A stretch of DNA of 64,000 bases from Dolichospermum sp. FACHB-1091 (GTDB lineage: Bacteria; Cyanobacteriota; Cyanobacteriia; Cyanobacteriales; Nostocaceae): contig NZ_JACJSB010000003.1 in assembly GCF_014697585.1 (NCBI RefSeq), positions 1 through 64,000 of the forward strand, read 5' to 3'. Position 1 is the stretch's first letter, and the number at the start of each line of letters is the position of its first letter. The position numbers and the translations under genes are program-made. The notes under the pieces are model-generated. The model did not search any database. It was not told where the DNA came from and saw nothing but the letters and a program-made list of their open reading frames with translations. Below are positions 37,120-47,507 of the stretch, in pieces.

Positions 37120-37823
37120 GAAACCCTAGCTCACTAAGCTTTTTAGCTTATTGGTTAGTTTTTTTTAGTTGTCTCTTTTGTGATTATATGTCAATCTATG
37201 TCAATTCAGTCAAGATATTTATATTAAGAAATATTAAGTAGTGAATCAAGCTTGACACTGTAGAAACCAAAGCTTAGAATTTACACAGGCTATAGTCCCC
37301 CAAGTCAAGTTGAAAACAATGGTTAGTAAACTTTGGCTTACCCTACACCTGTGATGTAAAGCTTCGCGTTAGTACATCTAGGTGAACTAAATACCCAACC
37401 TACCTGGAGAGAAGTTTACAGGTCAACTCTCTTATGGATTTATGCTTTTTTTGGGTGTTTTAGGGGCTTATAATGTTCTTAATTATATTCAAATAAATCT
37501 TCTCACAAGAGGCTAGGTGTCTTTCTTGACAACCTAGCTGTGTGCTTACTATTGGTCATGACTCAATAAATCAATTTAACCCACATTCTGCACCCTGAAC
37601 TGGCACAGATCAAAAAAGCCCTTAAAGTAGTACATAAAAACTAAAAATAAATTAAACAGAAAGAGTCTTAATGAGAAGAAGTAGCATTAAAAGGAGGGTG
37701 GTGTGAGAAAGTAAAGTTTCCTAAAGATGCCGAAAGAAAAAGAAAATTCAAGATGATTAAAAAATTTATTATTCAGAAAGCAACAAATGAGAGAATCATA
37801 ATAGACAAGTGGAGAAAACTGTT
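37120..37823. other. Gene-free region upstream of the IS1634-type remnant
   Basis: About 700 AT-rich bases with no supported gene. It contains a copy of the dispersed motif AACCCACATTCTGCACCCTG at 37578-37597, possibly the left end of the IS1634-type element. A GGAG ribosome-binding site at 37811-37814 serves the transposase start. Confidence 0.45.
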
Positions 37824-38488
37824 ATGAAATTAAAACCCCAAGAAATAGAAATTCAGAACATAGACCATCTAGGGATAGTAGCAGGAATCATAGATTCAAT
37901 CGGAATAGTAGAAATAATAAATGAATTAATAGGAGTCGAAAAAGACGAAAAAGTAAATGCAGGTCAAGTAGTAAAAGCCATGATAATAAACGGGTTAGGA
38001 TTTGTCTCTAAACCGTTATATATGTTTCCTAAATATTTTGAAACAATCGCTTGTGAACATCTAATAGAAGAGTAAAACCAGAATATCTCAACGACGATAA
38101 ACTGGGGAGAGTCATGGATAAACTATTTATCAAAGGATTAGATACAATATTTTTTATCATTGCTTTAAAAGCAGCACAAAAATTTGGAGTATCACTATCA
38201 ACATCACATCTAGACTCATCATCAATGCACGTACATTGACAGTATAACACTAGCTTACCAGAAGTAATATTTGAGAGTCAAAAAGTAGTCAATAACCAAG
38301 AATTAGAAGAAATAGCAGTAAAATCACCAAAAGAAATAACCATCACTTATGGTTATTCCCGTGACCACAGACCAGATTTAAAACAGTTCATCATAGAAAT
38401 GATATGTTCAGGAGATGGAGACATACCAATATTTTTAAAACTAGCATCGGGAAACCAAGCTGACTCATCATGTTTTGGTAAAATAGCA
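37824..38488 (+). pseudogene. IS1634-family (DUF4277-type) transposase remnant
   Basis: It begins MKLKPQEIEIQNIDHLGIVA, the usual start of this transposase group, after a GGAG box. The frame shifts at about 38070 (LIEE then stop; the other frame continues VKPEYLNDDKLGRVMDKLF). A second lesion is an in-frame TGA at 38238-38240 within HVH-QYNTSLPEV. Similarity ends abruptly near 38488 (ASGNQADSSCFGKIA) where IS630-type sequence on the opposite strand begins. The catalytic C-terminal half is missing, so it is inactive. Confidence 0.8.
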
Positions 38489-38986
38489 CTAGCAAACAAC
38501 CTTGACATTCCTAAATTTATCCCAGATTCATCTACAAATACTAAGTTTCTAATATCAATTGTATCTAGCCAACGACGATAATCATGCCTTAATTCTTGTA
38601 CCCGTGGCGTATCTTGCTCACTCTTCTTTTAGACTTTTTTTATGACGTAATCCCAACTTTTTTAAAGCACGATGCATGGTCGGGATACTGACATTAATTC
38701 CTGTGCTTTCCCTAAAGCGAGCGCATAATTCTGAAAGTAGTAAATCATTTTTTTCATCGAGCCAAGACTTAATCATGTTCAGATATTCATCTTCAATTAT
38801 AGGCTTTTCGTATCCTCCACATTGCTTTGGTTCAATTTGTCCAGTTTCACGATAACGACGCAGTAAGTCTCTTATAAATGATAAACTGACCTTAAATCTT
38901 TCTGCTAACTGGCGTTGAGACCCTTCTTTAGCAACCCAGGCCATAATCACGCGACTACGCAAATCTATTGAATAAGGTGTTGGCAT
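38489..38986 (-). pseudogene. IS630-family transposase remnant
   Basis: From ATG 38986 the minus strand encodes MPTPYSIDLRSRVIMAWVAK with a helix-turn-helix (SQRQLAERFKVSLSFIRDLLRR) and a second DNA-binding region to KKLGLRHKKSLKEE, stop at 38618. A different frame continues EQDTPRVQELRHDYRRWLD and NLVFVDESGINLGMSRLFA, including the first Asp of the DDE triad, then breaks off at the IS1634-type remnant. IS630 elements often need a frameshift between two frames, but here the catalytic domain is truncated, so it is a dead copy. Confidence 0.8.
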
Positions 38987-38998
38987 ATAATTTAACAA

Positions 38999-39392
38999 TA
39001 TATTTATTCTAGTTTACCTCATTTTCTGGCTTAACTACATGAAAATCGCTGTAATTTCCCCGGCTGATACAAAACTTTACAAAATTAATAGCTATTCCTT
39101 CAACAATTTTAGCCATAAATTTACTCAGAAATGATCTAATTTGAGCGATCGCCAAAATTCCCTATTGACTTGACAAAAAAGTGATATCTAACCTTTCTAA
39201 TTCTTTTAGTCATCAAAAGACAACTTCTGCTATGAGACTGGGAATTAATTCCCAGTTGGGTTATGGGTTTTACGTTAAGTTGACACCAATAATCACTGCT
39301 AAACCCTTACATATCCCATCAATAACAAGAATAATGTAGAGACGTTTTATGAAACATCTCTACAAAGTGGTTTACCTCAAGAATACCAGAAA
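38999..39392. other. Gene-free region downstream of the giant surface-protein gene
   Basis: No gene seen. It contains HIP1-like GCGATCGC at about 39144 and, near the end of the giant gene, a hairpin listed separately. Confidence 0.45.
39336..39363 (-). terminator. GTAGAGACGTTT hairpin, probable terminator of the giant gene
   Basis: GTAGAGA at 39336-39342 pairs with TCTCTAC at 39357-39363, with inner GTTT/AAAC pairs. It lies 30 bases past the stop of the minus-strand giant gene. This hairpin type is frequent in cyanobacterial spacers, so it may be a repeat with terminator function. Confidence 0.55.
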
Positions 39393-42300
39393 CTACACTA
39401 AGGTAGTAGTAAAGTTACTGATTCCTAAAGTACCAGTTAAACCTGTCACCTCAATAATGGCATCCGTAGTGGCACTAAATCCTGCGGTAGCATCATTAAT
39501 AGCGACAAAAGTACGAGTACCAAAGGTGAATTGAGCCGCAGAGTTAGCTGTAAAAGTAGCATTAGTTAACCTAGCTGCAATTCCGGTTGCATCAAGTGTT
39601 GCCACAGGTGTGGTAACATTATTGAACACGCTGCGGGCCGTGGAAACAAGGAATAAATCATTGCCAGTATTAGCATTGAAGTCGGTAATGACATCAAAGT
39701 TACTGAAAACAGAATCAGCTAAAGTGCGGTAGTCAAAACGGTCTGCTCCCAGCCCTCCAGTTAAGGTATCTTTTCCAAATCCTCCAGTGAGGATGTCATT
39801 ACCAGCACCACCGTTGAGGATGTTATTAGCACCGTTACCAGTAATGACGTTATTACCAGCGTTACCTGTACCGTTGGCTGCTGCTGTTCCTGTTAAAGTC
39901 AGATTTTCAACATTGGTTACGGTAGCAATAGTGTAAGTAACACTAGATTGAATGGTATCTGTACCACCACTGGCATTTTCGGTAATGGTGTCAGTGGTGC
40001 TATCTACAACGTAAATATCATTGCCTAAACCACCAATTAAGGTATCTGTACCTGCACCACCGTTGAGGATGTTATTAGCACCGTTACCAGTAATGACGTT
40101 ATTACCCGCGTTACCAGTACCGTTAATTGCTGCTGTTCCTGTTAAAGTCAGGTTTTCAACGTTAGCAAGAGTCGCAATCGTGTAAGTAACACTAGATTGA
40201 ATGGTGTCTGTACCACCGCTGGCATTTTCGGTAATGGTGTCAGTGGTGCTATCTACAACGTAAATATCGTTGCCTAAACCACCAATTAGGGTATCTGTAC
40301 CAGCACCACCATTAAGGGTGTTATTAGCACCGTTACCAGTGATGACGTTATTACCTGCGTTACCAGTACCGTTAATGGCTGCTGTTCCTGTCAGTGTCAG
40401 GTTTTCCACGTTAGCAAGAGCAAGAGTCGCAATCGTGTAAGTAACACTAGATTGAATGGTGTCTGTACCACCGCTGGCATTTTCGGTAATGGTGTCAGTG
40501 GTGCTATCTACAACGTAAATATCGTTGCCTAAACCACCAATTAAGGTATCATTGCCAGCACCACCATCAAGGATGTTATTAGCAGTGTTACCAGTAATGA
40601 CGTTATTGAGTTCGTTACCAGTACCGTTAATGGCTGCTGTTCCTGTCAGTGTCAGGTTTTCCACGTTAGTAGCAAGAGTTAAGGTGACACTAGATTGAAT
40701 AGTATCTGTACCCTCGTTGGCATTTTCGGTAATGATGTCAGTGGTGCTATCTACAACGTAAATATCGTTGCCTAAACCACCAATTAAGGTATCTGTACCA
40801 GCACCACCATCAAGGATGTTATTAGCACTGTTACCAGTGATGACGTTATTGAGTTCGTTACCAGTACCGTTAATGGCTGCTGTTCCTGTCAGTGTCAGGT
40901 TTTCCACGTTGGTAGCAAGAGTTAAGGTGACACTAGATTGAATAGTATCTGTACCCTCGTTGGCATTTTCGGTAATGGTGTCAGTGGTGCTATCTACGAT
41001 GTAAGTATCATCCCCTGTACCGCCTATGAGGATGTCACTGGCTACAATAATAGATGCTCCATTAGTCAAAGTACCATTATTGCCTTTGGCTAAGTCGGTA
41101 ATTGTCGAGCCAGCAACGTTGTCAAAATTCCAGTAACCAGCTAAGTTAGCTTCATTTCCAGTCAGAGTTTGGTTCAGGTTTGCCTGAATTTCTTGCTGAG
41201 TCCTGGCTTTATTCCAAATACGAACTTCGTCAATGTCGCCGTTGAAGAATCGTTCTGCTCCATTTCCCTTCGCACCAATTGTCCAATTCTCATTAACCTG
41301 CAATGCTCCTACGCTGGAGGCAGTAGAATTAACGAGTACACCGTTGCGGTAGAGGTTCCATGCCTGAGCCTGACTATCATATACTCCAGCCAGATGAACC
41401 CAATTGCCAATATCTGCGCTGGGTATAACAAAGGTAGCCATGTAATCTGTACCATTCCAAGAGCCAATTTGATATTGACCATTCCATAGCCTCAGAAATA
41501 CTGCACTAAAAGGATTATAACTATCATCGTGAGCGACAATATCCCGCAGTCCATCTGTAGCTTTTACTTTCACCCAAGCTTCTATGGTAATCTCTCCTGT
41601 GAAATTCAGGTGAGATGGATTGTTGAGATTCACATAGTCATTGACACCATCTAAAGACAGTAAAGAATCCCTACTACCACCATTAAGAGTGTCGTTACCT
41701 GCACCACCATCAAGGATGTTATTAGCAGCGTTACCTGTAATGACGTTATTGAGTTCGTTACCTGTACCGTTAATTACTGCTGTTCCTGTCAGGGTCAGGT
41801 TTTCAACGTTAGCAGCCAAAATACTGTAAGTAACACTGGATTGAATGGTATCCGTACCTTCGTTGGCATTTTCGGTAATGGTGTCAGTGGTGCTATCTAC
41901 AACGTAAATATCGTTGCCTAAACCACCAATTAGGGTATCATTGCCAGCACCACCATCAAGGATGTTATTAGCACTGTTACCAGTGATGACGTTATTACCC
42001 GCGTTACCTGTACCGTTAATTGCTGCTGTTCCTGTCAGGGTCAGGTTTTCTACGTTAGCGGCTAAAATAGTGTAAGTAACACTAGATTGAATGGTGTCTA
42101 TACCTGCGTTAGCATTTTCGGTAATGGTATCAGTGGTGCTATCTACAACGTAAATATCGTTGCCTAAACCACCAATTAGGGTATCATTGCCAGCACCACC
42201 ATCAAGGATGTTATTAGCAGTGTTACCAGTAATGACGTTATTGAGTTCGTTACCAGTACCGTTAATGGCTGCTGTTCCCGTTAGGGTCAGATTTTCGACG

Positions 42301-45300
42301 TTGGTAGCAAGAGTTAAGGTGACACTAGATTGAATAGTATCTGTACCCTCGTTGACATTTTCGGTAATGGTGTCAGTGGTGCTATCTACAACGTAAATAT
42401 CGTTGCCTAAACCACCAATTAGGGTATCTATACCAGCACCACCATCAAGGGTATCATTACCCGCACCACCATTGAGGATGTCATTAGCATTTACGATTTC
42501 AACAATGCCTCTTAGAATTGCGGTACTACCAGAATCATTCCATTTACCATTACTGTACATATGCACATAATCTTCTACCCCATTGGCATCATTTGGTTCA
42601 CCAGGAGACCAGTTAGTATAAGTAGAGGTTTCACCGCTGGCCCACCTGAACTGGCCTTCTGTCACCTCATCTGTAAACCCAATCCACAGTAATTCACTAC
42701 CACCAAAGGTACTGACTAACCAATCCTGCTCGGCTTGACTATTGACAGTGACAAGATTTCCGCCTAAACTCTGTGCCTGAGCTTGAGTTTGTTGCCATGT
42801 TCCAGCAGTGGTTAACAGATATGTGTTGCCGTTGTAGTTAAATAAGGTAGATCCGCCGTAAGATGCGACATCGCCATATAGCAGATCATTACCATCTTCA
42901 CCATTGAGGGTGTCATTACCAGCACCACCATCAAGGATGTTATTAGCACTGTTACCTGTGATGACGTTATTACCTGCGTTACCAGTACCGTTAATTACTG
43001 CTGTTCCTGTCAGAGTTAGGTTTTCAACGTTGGTAGCAAGAGTTAAGGTGACACTAGATTGAATAGTATCTGTACCCTCATTGGCATTTTCGGTAATGAT
43101 TTCAGTGGTGCTATCAACAATGTAGATATCATCACCCAAACCACCAATTAGGGTATCTGTACCAGCACCACCATTGAGGGTGTCATTACCAGCACCACCG
43201 TTGAGGATGTCATTAGCACCTACGATTTCAATGATGCTTCTAAAAGAAGCGCTACCGAAATCATTCCATTTACCAGCCCCACCCCAATTCATCCCCACAT
43301 AATCTTCTCCCCCATTGGCATCATTTGGTTCACCAGGAGACCAGTTAGTATAAGTAGAGGTTTCACCGCTTACCCACCTGAACTGGCCTTCTGTCACCTC
43401 ATCTGTAAACCCAATCCACAGTAATTCACTACCACCAAAGGTACTGACTAACCAATCCTGCTCGGCTTGATTATTGACAGTGACAAGATTTCCGCCTAAA
43501 CTCTGTGCCTGAGCTTGAGTTTGTTGCCATGTTCCAGCAGTGGTTAACAGATATGTGTTGCCGTTGTAGTTAAATAAGGTAGATCCGCCGTAAGATGCGA
43601 CATCGCCATATAGCAGATCATTACCATCTTCACCATTGAGGGTGTCATTACCAGCACCACCATCAAGGATGTTATTAGCACTGTTACCTGTGATGACGTT
43701 ATTACCCGCGTTACCTGTACCGTTAATTGCTGCTGTTCCTGTCAGTGTCAGATTTTCGACGTTGGTAGCAAGAGTCAAGGTGACACTAGATTGTATAGTA
43801 TCTGTACCTTCATTGGCATTTTCGGTAATGATGTCAGTGGTGCTATCTACAACGTAAATATCGTTGCCTAAACCACCAATTTGAGTATCTGTACCTGCAC
43901 CACCATCAAGGATGTCATTACCATCACCACCATCAAGGAAGTCATTACCAGCACCACCATTGAAGGTATCATTACCTGAACGTCCCTCAAAAGCATCATC
44001 ATATTGTGTGCCAATGATATCAAAACGTTCAATGTTGGAAAACTTAACTAACTCATAATTATCATTAGTTCCAGAACGATGGTAGATGACATTATTGTTT
44101 TGAAATCCTAAATGAATACCTACACTAGCACTAGTCTTGTTACTGTAATCTACTTGCAGTAGGTCATTACCATCGCCGCCATCAACTGTATCAGTGGAGT
44201 ATTGGCTATAACCTGGGTTAAGAATATCATCACCCGCACCACCTTTAAGGATATCGCTACCCGCACCACCAATTAAGGTATCATTGCCATCTTCGCCATC
44301 AATGACATCCTGATATTGACTACCTATAAGGTTGTCATTTCCTGCCCTACCCTCTAAATTTATGGGTAATCCGTCATCTGGGGCAACTTGTAAGTCACTG
44401 TAATTGATAGTATCGTTGTAGACAGTACCTGTAACTGATTCAACGGTTTTGAAGTTGGTACTATTACTACTGGTGATAGAAATTCCTACCGCATTCAGTG
44501 AATAATTAACCTGGTCATATCCTGTACCACCATCAATAGTGTCATTCACTCCACCGGGTACAATGAAATCATCCCCATCACCACCATATATTTCGTTACT
44601 GCCATTATTACCACCTCCCGCCAGAATATCATCACCAGCATTACCGTATATTTTGACAGAGCCGACAGTGGGGTTATTTTTATCAACATAGATATAATCC
44701 CCGGCAATAGTTCCAGTGTAGATTGCACCACTAACTGCTACTTCACTAGAATCATTAAGGGTCTTACCGATAACACTAAGGGTCTTACCGATAACACTAT
44801 TGGCTGACTCTGACTTGCTAACTAACAAGCTTTGGATAAATTGCGCTAAACCAATATTCTGACCATTTACAAGTCCCTGAAGATTTGAAGCAATGTTAAT
44901 TTTCAAAAAAGGTATAGACGCATTGGTTCCGTCGTAAAGTGCAACTAATACCGCATTTTGACTACCCGCCGCTAAAGTAAAAGTGTAGTTCTGATTGCCA
45001 GTTAGCTTGGGTAAGGTTATGGTGTCTATCCCTGGTTCAAAATCCAGAATCTCCACCAAAGAACGGCTTTGGGTGATGTTAACGGTTCCCCAGCCATTTG
45101 CTCCTTGACCATCAAAGAAGTTACCGAGTTGATTTAACTTGGCATTAGTTTCTTTGATGTCTAAAAAGTAGTTTGCTGCTATATTCGCTATAGTATTAGC
45201 TCCCTTAGCAGCAGCAGCAGCAGCACTAATCAAACCATTCCCTATGCCTGTAATATTAATTCCTTGTGCCACTCCCGAAGCAATATCTATACCTGCTTGA

Positions 45301-47507
45301 ATGGAGGCATGAGCCATATTCGCAATTCTACGTTCATTCTTAATATCCCAGTTGGGTGTTACTATCGTTGTGGCTAGATCTTTGAGTTTACCTGCATTGA
45401 AATCTAGCCCAACTATCCCAGATGAGCCTTCAAGAGAGATATTAAATATATCACCGCCTTGCCCACCGGAAACCTGTTGAGATGTAGTTAAGCCGTCGTA
45501 GGATCTGAGTTGGAAAATATCAGGACCAAAACCGCCGATAACACTAATGGTAAGTTTTTCGGGTTTAGCTAAACTGAAAAACTGAGATTGAGGATTACCC
45601 CCCACTGCACCATAGTGATTGATTTCAATGATGCCTCTTTGAGACCAGGTACTGGGGTAATCATTCCATTTACCAGCCCCACCCCAATTCATCCCCGCAT
45701 AATCTTCATTCCCGAGATTATTTGGTTCACCAGTATTCCAATTCCAGTTAGTATTAGTATAAGTATAGGTTTCACCGCTAGCCCACCTGAACTGGTCTTC
45801 TGTCACCTCATCTGTCAACCCAATCCACAGTAATTCACTACCACCAAAGGTACTGACTAACCAATCCTGCTCGGCTTGATTGTTGACGGTGACAAGATTT
45901 CCCCCTAAACTCTGTGCCTGATCTTGAGCTTGTTTCCATGTTCCAGGACCTGTTAAGAGATACTTACTGCCGTTATACTCGTAAAACTTGTTTTCAATAA
46001 TGCCTCTGAGTTGACCTGTACCTAAATCATCCCACTGTCCCGGAGAAAGATAATTAATATACACATAATCTTGAACATGGCCTGCACTATCAGATGGTTC
46101 ATTTCCAGCCCAGTTAAGGTAGATAGATGTTTCACCACTCGCCCACTTGTATTGGCCTGCTGTCTCCTCATCTGTCAAGCCAATCCATAGCCGTTCCGTA
46201 GGACCAAAAGTATTGACTAACCAATCCTGCTCGGCTTGATTGTTGACGGTGACAAGATTTCCTCCTAAACTCTGTGCCTGTGCTTGAGCTTGTTGCCATG
46301 TTCCAGCGGTAGTGTGGCGATAAATAGACCCGTTATACTCATAGAGATTGGGATTAGTGGGGAAGGAGACAGCGTTGATTGTACCGTTGTTGGTATAGTT
46401 AACGTTGGTATAGTCTCTGGCAATGGTTGCGGTTGTGCCAATGGATTGGACTGTACCTCCATTGACAAAAATGTTCGCACCAAGAGCTTGACCATTATTT
46501 GCACCAGTACCACCTGTGGCTAAGTTGCCAGTAAAAACGCTATTTAGTAGGGTTAAATTTGCACCAGAGTTAACGAAGATCGCACCTCCTAAACCAGCAC
46601 CACCGCCACCTTGACCACCATTAGCTCCTGCGACACCACTTGTATCACCATACCATTCACCTCGTTTACCACCAGCACCACCAGCACCATTGCCACCAAA
46701 TTGACCAGCAGTACCAGCACTGCCGCCAGATCCCTGATATTTATCCGACCATTTACCACCAGCACCACCACCGCCACCGCCACCGCCACCGCCAGCACCA
46801 AAACCACCAGCACCACCAGCACCACCAACACCACCATTCCAACTCCAAGCACCACCATTATGGTCGCCACCGGCACCACCGCCGCCGCCGCCACCGCCTA
46901 CTCCAAAACTACCCGCAGCACCAGCAGCACCAGCACCACCAGCACCACCCTCTACTGTATTCCCGCCAACACCACCTGATGAAGCAGAACCACCATTTAA
47001 TCCTCCACCTCCGCCTCCGGCTTGACCATTATCACCATTACGATTTCTACCGTAATATTCTCCTCCATGACCACCTCTACCTGCATTGCTGTTGGCATTA
47101 CCACCAACAGCCCTGTTACCGGTAAAAGTGATATTATTCAGGGTGACATTCCCTGCATTAATAAACAGCGCCCCCCCAGCGCCTAAACCACCGCCACCAC
47201 CACCGTTACCATCGCCTCCTCTGGCTAAACCATTAGCAAAGGTCAGTCTGGAGAAAGTAACACTAGCACCATTTACCGCAAGAATTTGATAGGCATTTTG
47301 ACCACTAATGGTGGTGTTACCATCATCAACAAAATTGATATCGTTACCTGTATTCAGATTGCCGAGAGAACTGTTGAGATTAATTGTGCCGCTGACGCTG
47401 GTGAGATCAATGATATCTACTCCAACTGCATTACCCGCATCAATGATGGCTTGACGCAAAGAACCTGCGCCACTGTCGTTATTGTTGGTGACTGTAAATC
47501 TTGCCAT
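39393..47507 (-). CDS. Giant lectin/RTX/LamG surface protein with bluetail-type C-terminus
   Basis: 2704 residues, ATG at 47507 with GAGGG about 12 bases upstream. Layout: 1-95 adhesin-like start (TVTNNNDSGAGSLRQAI, no cleavable signal); about 96-322 Gly-rich repeats; C-type lectin-like domains at about 386-502 and 505-631; a hydrophobic-helical linker 640-930; RTX calcium-binding nonapeptides (GGxGxDxLx) from about 960; two more lectin-like domains at about 1307-1431 and 1551-1672 (WSPGEPNDA, KWND); further RTX blocks with ten NVENLTLTG units; a LamG domain at about 1946-2156 (LSLDGVNDYVNLNNP, YWNFDN); and a final domain from about 2587 (RFDYRTLADSVFSNFDVITD). RTX plus no signal peptide suggests type I secretion; no exporter is in the window. 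The ligand is unknown. Confidence 0.85.
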   Translation of the reverse strand: MARFTVTNNNDSGAGSLRQAIIDAGNAVGVDIIDLTSVSGTINLNSSLGNLNTGNDINFVDDGNTTISGQNAYQILAVNGASVTFSRLTFANGLARGGDGNGGGGGGLGAGGALFINAGNVTLNNITFTGNRAVGGNANSNAGRGGHGGEYYGRNRNGDNGQAGGGGGGLNGGSASSGGVGGNTVEGGAGGAGAAGAAGSFGVGGGGGGGGAGGDHNGGAWSWNGGVGGAGGAGGFGAGGGGGGGGGGAGGKWSDKYQGSGGSAGTAGQFGGNGAGGAGGKRGEWYGDTSGVAGANGGQGGGGAGLGGAIFVNSGANLTLLNSVFTGNLATGGTGANNGQALGANIFVNGGTVQSIGTTATIARDYTNVNYTNNGTINAVSFPTNPNLYEYNGSIYRHTTAGTWQQAQAQAQSLGGNLVTVNNQAEQDWLVNTFGPTERLWIGLTDEETAGQYKWASGETSIYLNWAGNEPSDSAGHVQDYVYINYLSPGQWDDLGTGQLRGIIENKFYEYNGSKYLLTGPGTWKQAQDQAQSLGGNLVTVNNQAEQDWLVSTFGGSELLWIGLTDEVTEDQFRWASGETYTYTNTNWNWNTGEPNNLGNEDYAGMNWGGAGKWNDYPSTWSQRGIIEINHYGAVGGNPQSQFFSLAKPEKLTISVIGGFGPDIFQLRSYDGLTTSQQVSGGQGGDIFNISLEGSSGIVGLDFNAGKLKDLATTIVTPNWDIKNERRIANMAHASIQAGIDIASGVAQGINITGIGNGLISAAAAAAKGANTIANIAANYFLDIKETNAKLNQLGNFFDGQGANGWGTVNITQSRSLVEILDFEPGIDTITLPKLTGNQNYTFTLAAGSQNAVLVALYDGTNASIPFLKINIASNLQGLVNGQNIGLAQFIQSLLVSKSESANSVIGKTLSVIGKTLNDSSEVAVSGAIYTGTIAGDYIYVDKNNPTVGSVKIYGNAGDDILAGGGNNGSNEIYGGDGDDFIVPGGVNDTIDGGTGYDQVNYSLNAVGISITSSNSTNFKTVESVTGTVYNDTINYSDLQVAPDDGLPINLEGRAGNDNLIGSQYQDVIDGEDGNDTLIGGAGSDILKGGAGDDILNPGYSQYSTDTVDGGDGNDLLQVDYSNKTSASVGIHLGFQNNNVIYHRSGTNDNYELVKFSNIERFDIIGTQYDDAFEGRSGNDTFNGGAGNDFLDGGDGNDILDGGAGTDTQIGGLGNDIYVVDSTTDIITENANEGTDTIQSSVTLTLATNVENLTLTGTAAINGTGNAGNNVITGNSANNILDGGAGNDTLNGEDGNDLLYGDVASYGGSTLFNYNGNTYLLTTAGTWQQTQAQAQSLGGNLVTVNNQAEQDWLVSTFGGSELLWIGFTDEVTEGQFRWVSGETSTYTNWSPGEPNDANGGEDYVGMNWGGAGKWNDFGSASFRSIIEIVGANDILNGGAGNDTLNGGAGTDTLIGGLGDDIYIVDSTTEIITENANEGTDTIQSSVTLTLATNVENLTLTGTAVINGTGNAGNNVITGNSANNILDGGAGNDTLNGEDGNDLLYGDVASYGGSTLFNYNGNTYLLTTAGTWQQTQAQAQSLGGNLVTVNSQAEQDWLVSTFGGSELLWIGFTDEVTEGQFRWASGETSTYTNWSPGEPNDANGVEDYVHMYSNGKWNDSGSTAILRGIVEIVNANDILNGGAGNDTLDGGAGIDTLIGGLGNDIYVVDSTTDTITENVNEGTDTIQSSVTLTLATNVENLTLTGTAAINGTGNELNNVITGNTANNILDGGAGNDTLIGGLGNDIYVVDSTTDTITENANAGIDTIQSSVTYTILAANVENLTLTGTAAINGTGNAGNNVITGNSANNILDGGAGNDTLIGGLGNDIYVVDSTTDTITENANEGTDTIQSSVTYSILAANVENLTLTGTAVINGTGNELNNVITGNAANNILDGGAGNDTLNGGSRDSLLSLDGVNDYVNLNNPSHLNFTGEITIEAWVKVKATDGLRDIVAHDDSYNPFSAVFLRLWNGQYQIGSWNGTDYMATFVIPSADIGNWVHLAGVYDSQAQAWNLYRNGVLVNSTASSVGALQVNENWTIGAKGNGAERFFNGDIDEVRIWNKARTQQEIQANLNQTLTGNEANLAGYWNFDNVAGSTITDLAKGNNGTLTNGASIIVASDILIGGTGDDTYIVDSTTDTITENANEGTDTIQSSVTLTLATNVENLTLTGTAAINGTGNELNNVITGNSANNILDGGAGTDTLIGGLGNDIYVVDSTTDIITENANEGTDTIQSSVTLTLATNVENLTLTGTAAINGTGNELNNVITGNTANNILDGGAGNDTLIGGLGNDIYVVDSTTDTITENASGGTDTIQSSVTYTIATLALANVENLTLTGTAAINGTGNAGNNVITGNGANNTLNGGAGTDTLIGGLGNDIYVVDSTTDTITENASGGTDTIQSSVTYTIATLANVENLTLTGTAAINGTGNAGNNVITGNGANNILNGGAGTDTLIGGLGNDIYVVDSTTDTITENASGGTDTIQSSVTYTIATVTNVENLTLTGTAAANGTGNAGNNVITGNGANNILNGGAGNDILTGGFGKDTLTGGLGADRFDYRTLADSVFSNFDVITDFNANTGNDLFLVSTARSVFNNVTTPVATLDATGIAARLTNATFTANSAAQFTFGTRTFVAINDATAGFSATTDAIIEVTGLTGTLGISNFTTTLV
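42572..43742 (-). repeat. 732-bp in-gene tandem duplication carrying a lectin domain
   Basis: Sequence at about 42572-43010 recurs at about 43304-43742 with a constant offset of 732 bases (checked at several anchor words, for example GTCACCTCAT at 42661 and 43393, and ACCATCTTCA at 42891 and 43623). Each unit encodes one C-type lectin-like domain plus flanking RTX repeats. The near-identity at DNA level indicates a recent duplication or gene conversion. Confidence 0.85.

Noticed and set aside
37379-37409. Possible internally deleted MITE copy (TAGGTGAAC then CCCAACCTACCT)
   Set aside because: The ends resemble the MITE-like family, but the two ends are only about 30 bases apart and the core is missing, so chance cannot be excluded.
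38399-38581. 60-residue plus-strand frame at the transposase junction
   Set aside because: Its first half is the continuation of the IS1634-type remnant and its second half is the antisense of the IS630-type remnant, so it is a chimera of two dead elements and not a gene.
46611-47125. Long plus-strand open frames opposite the Gly-rich part of the giant gene
   Set aside because: They consist of Thr/Ser or His/Gln runs that are the antisense of Gly codons and have no independent support.
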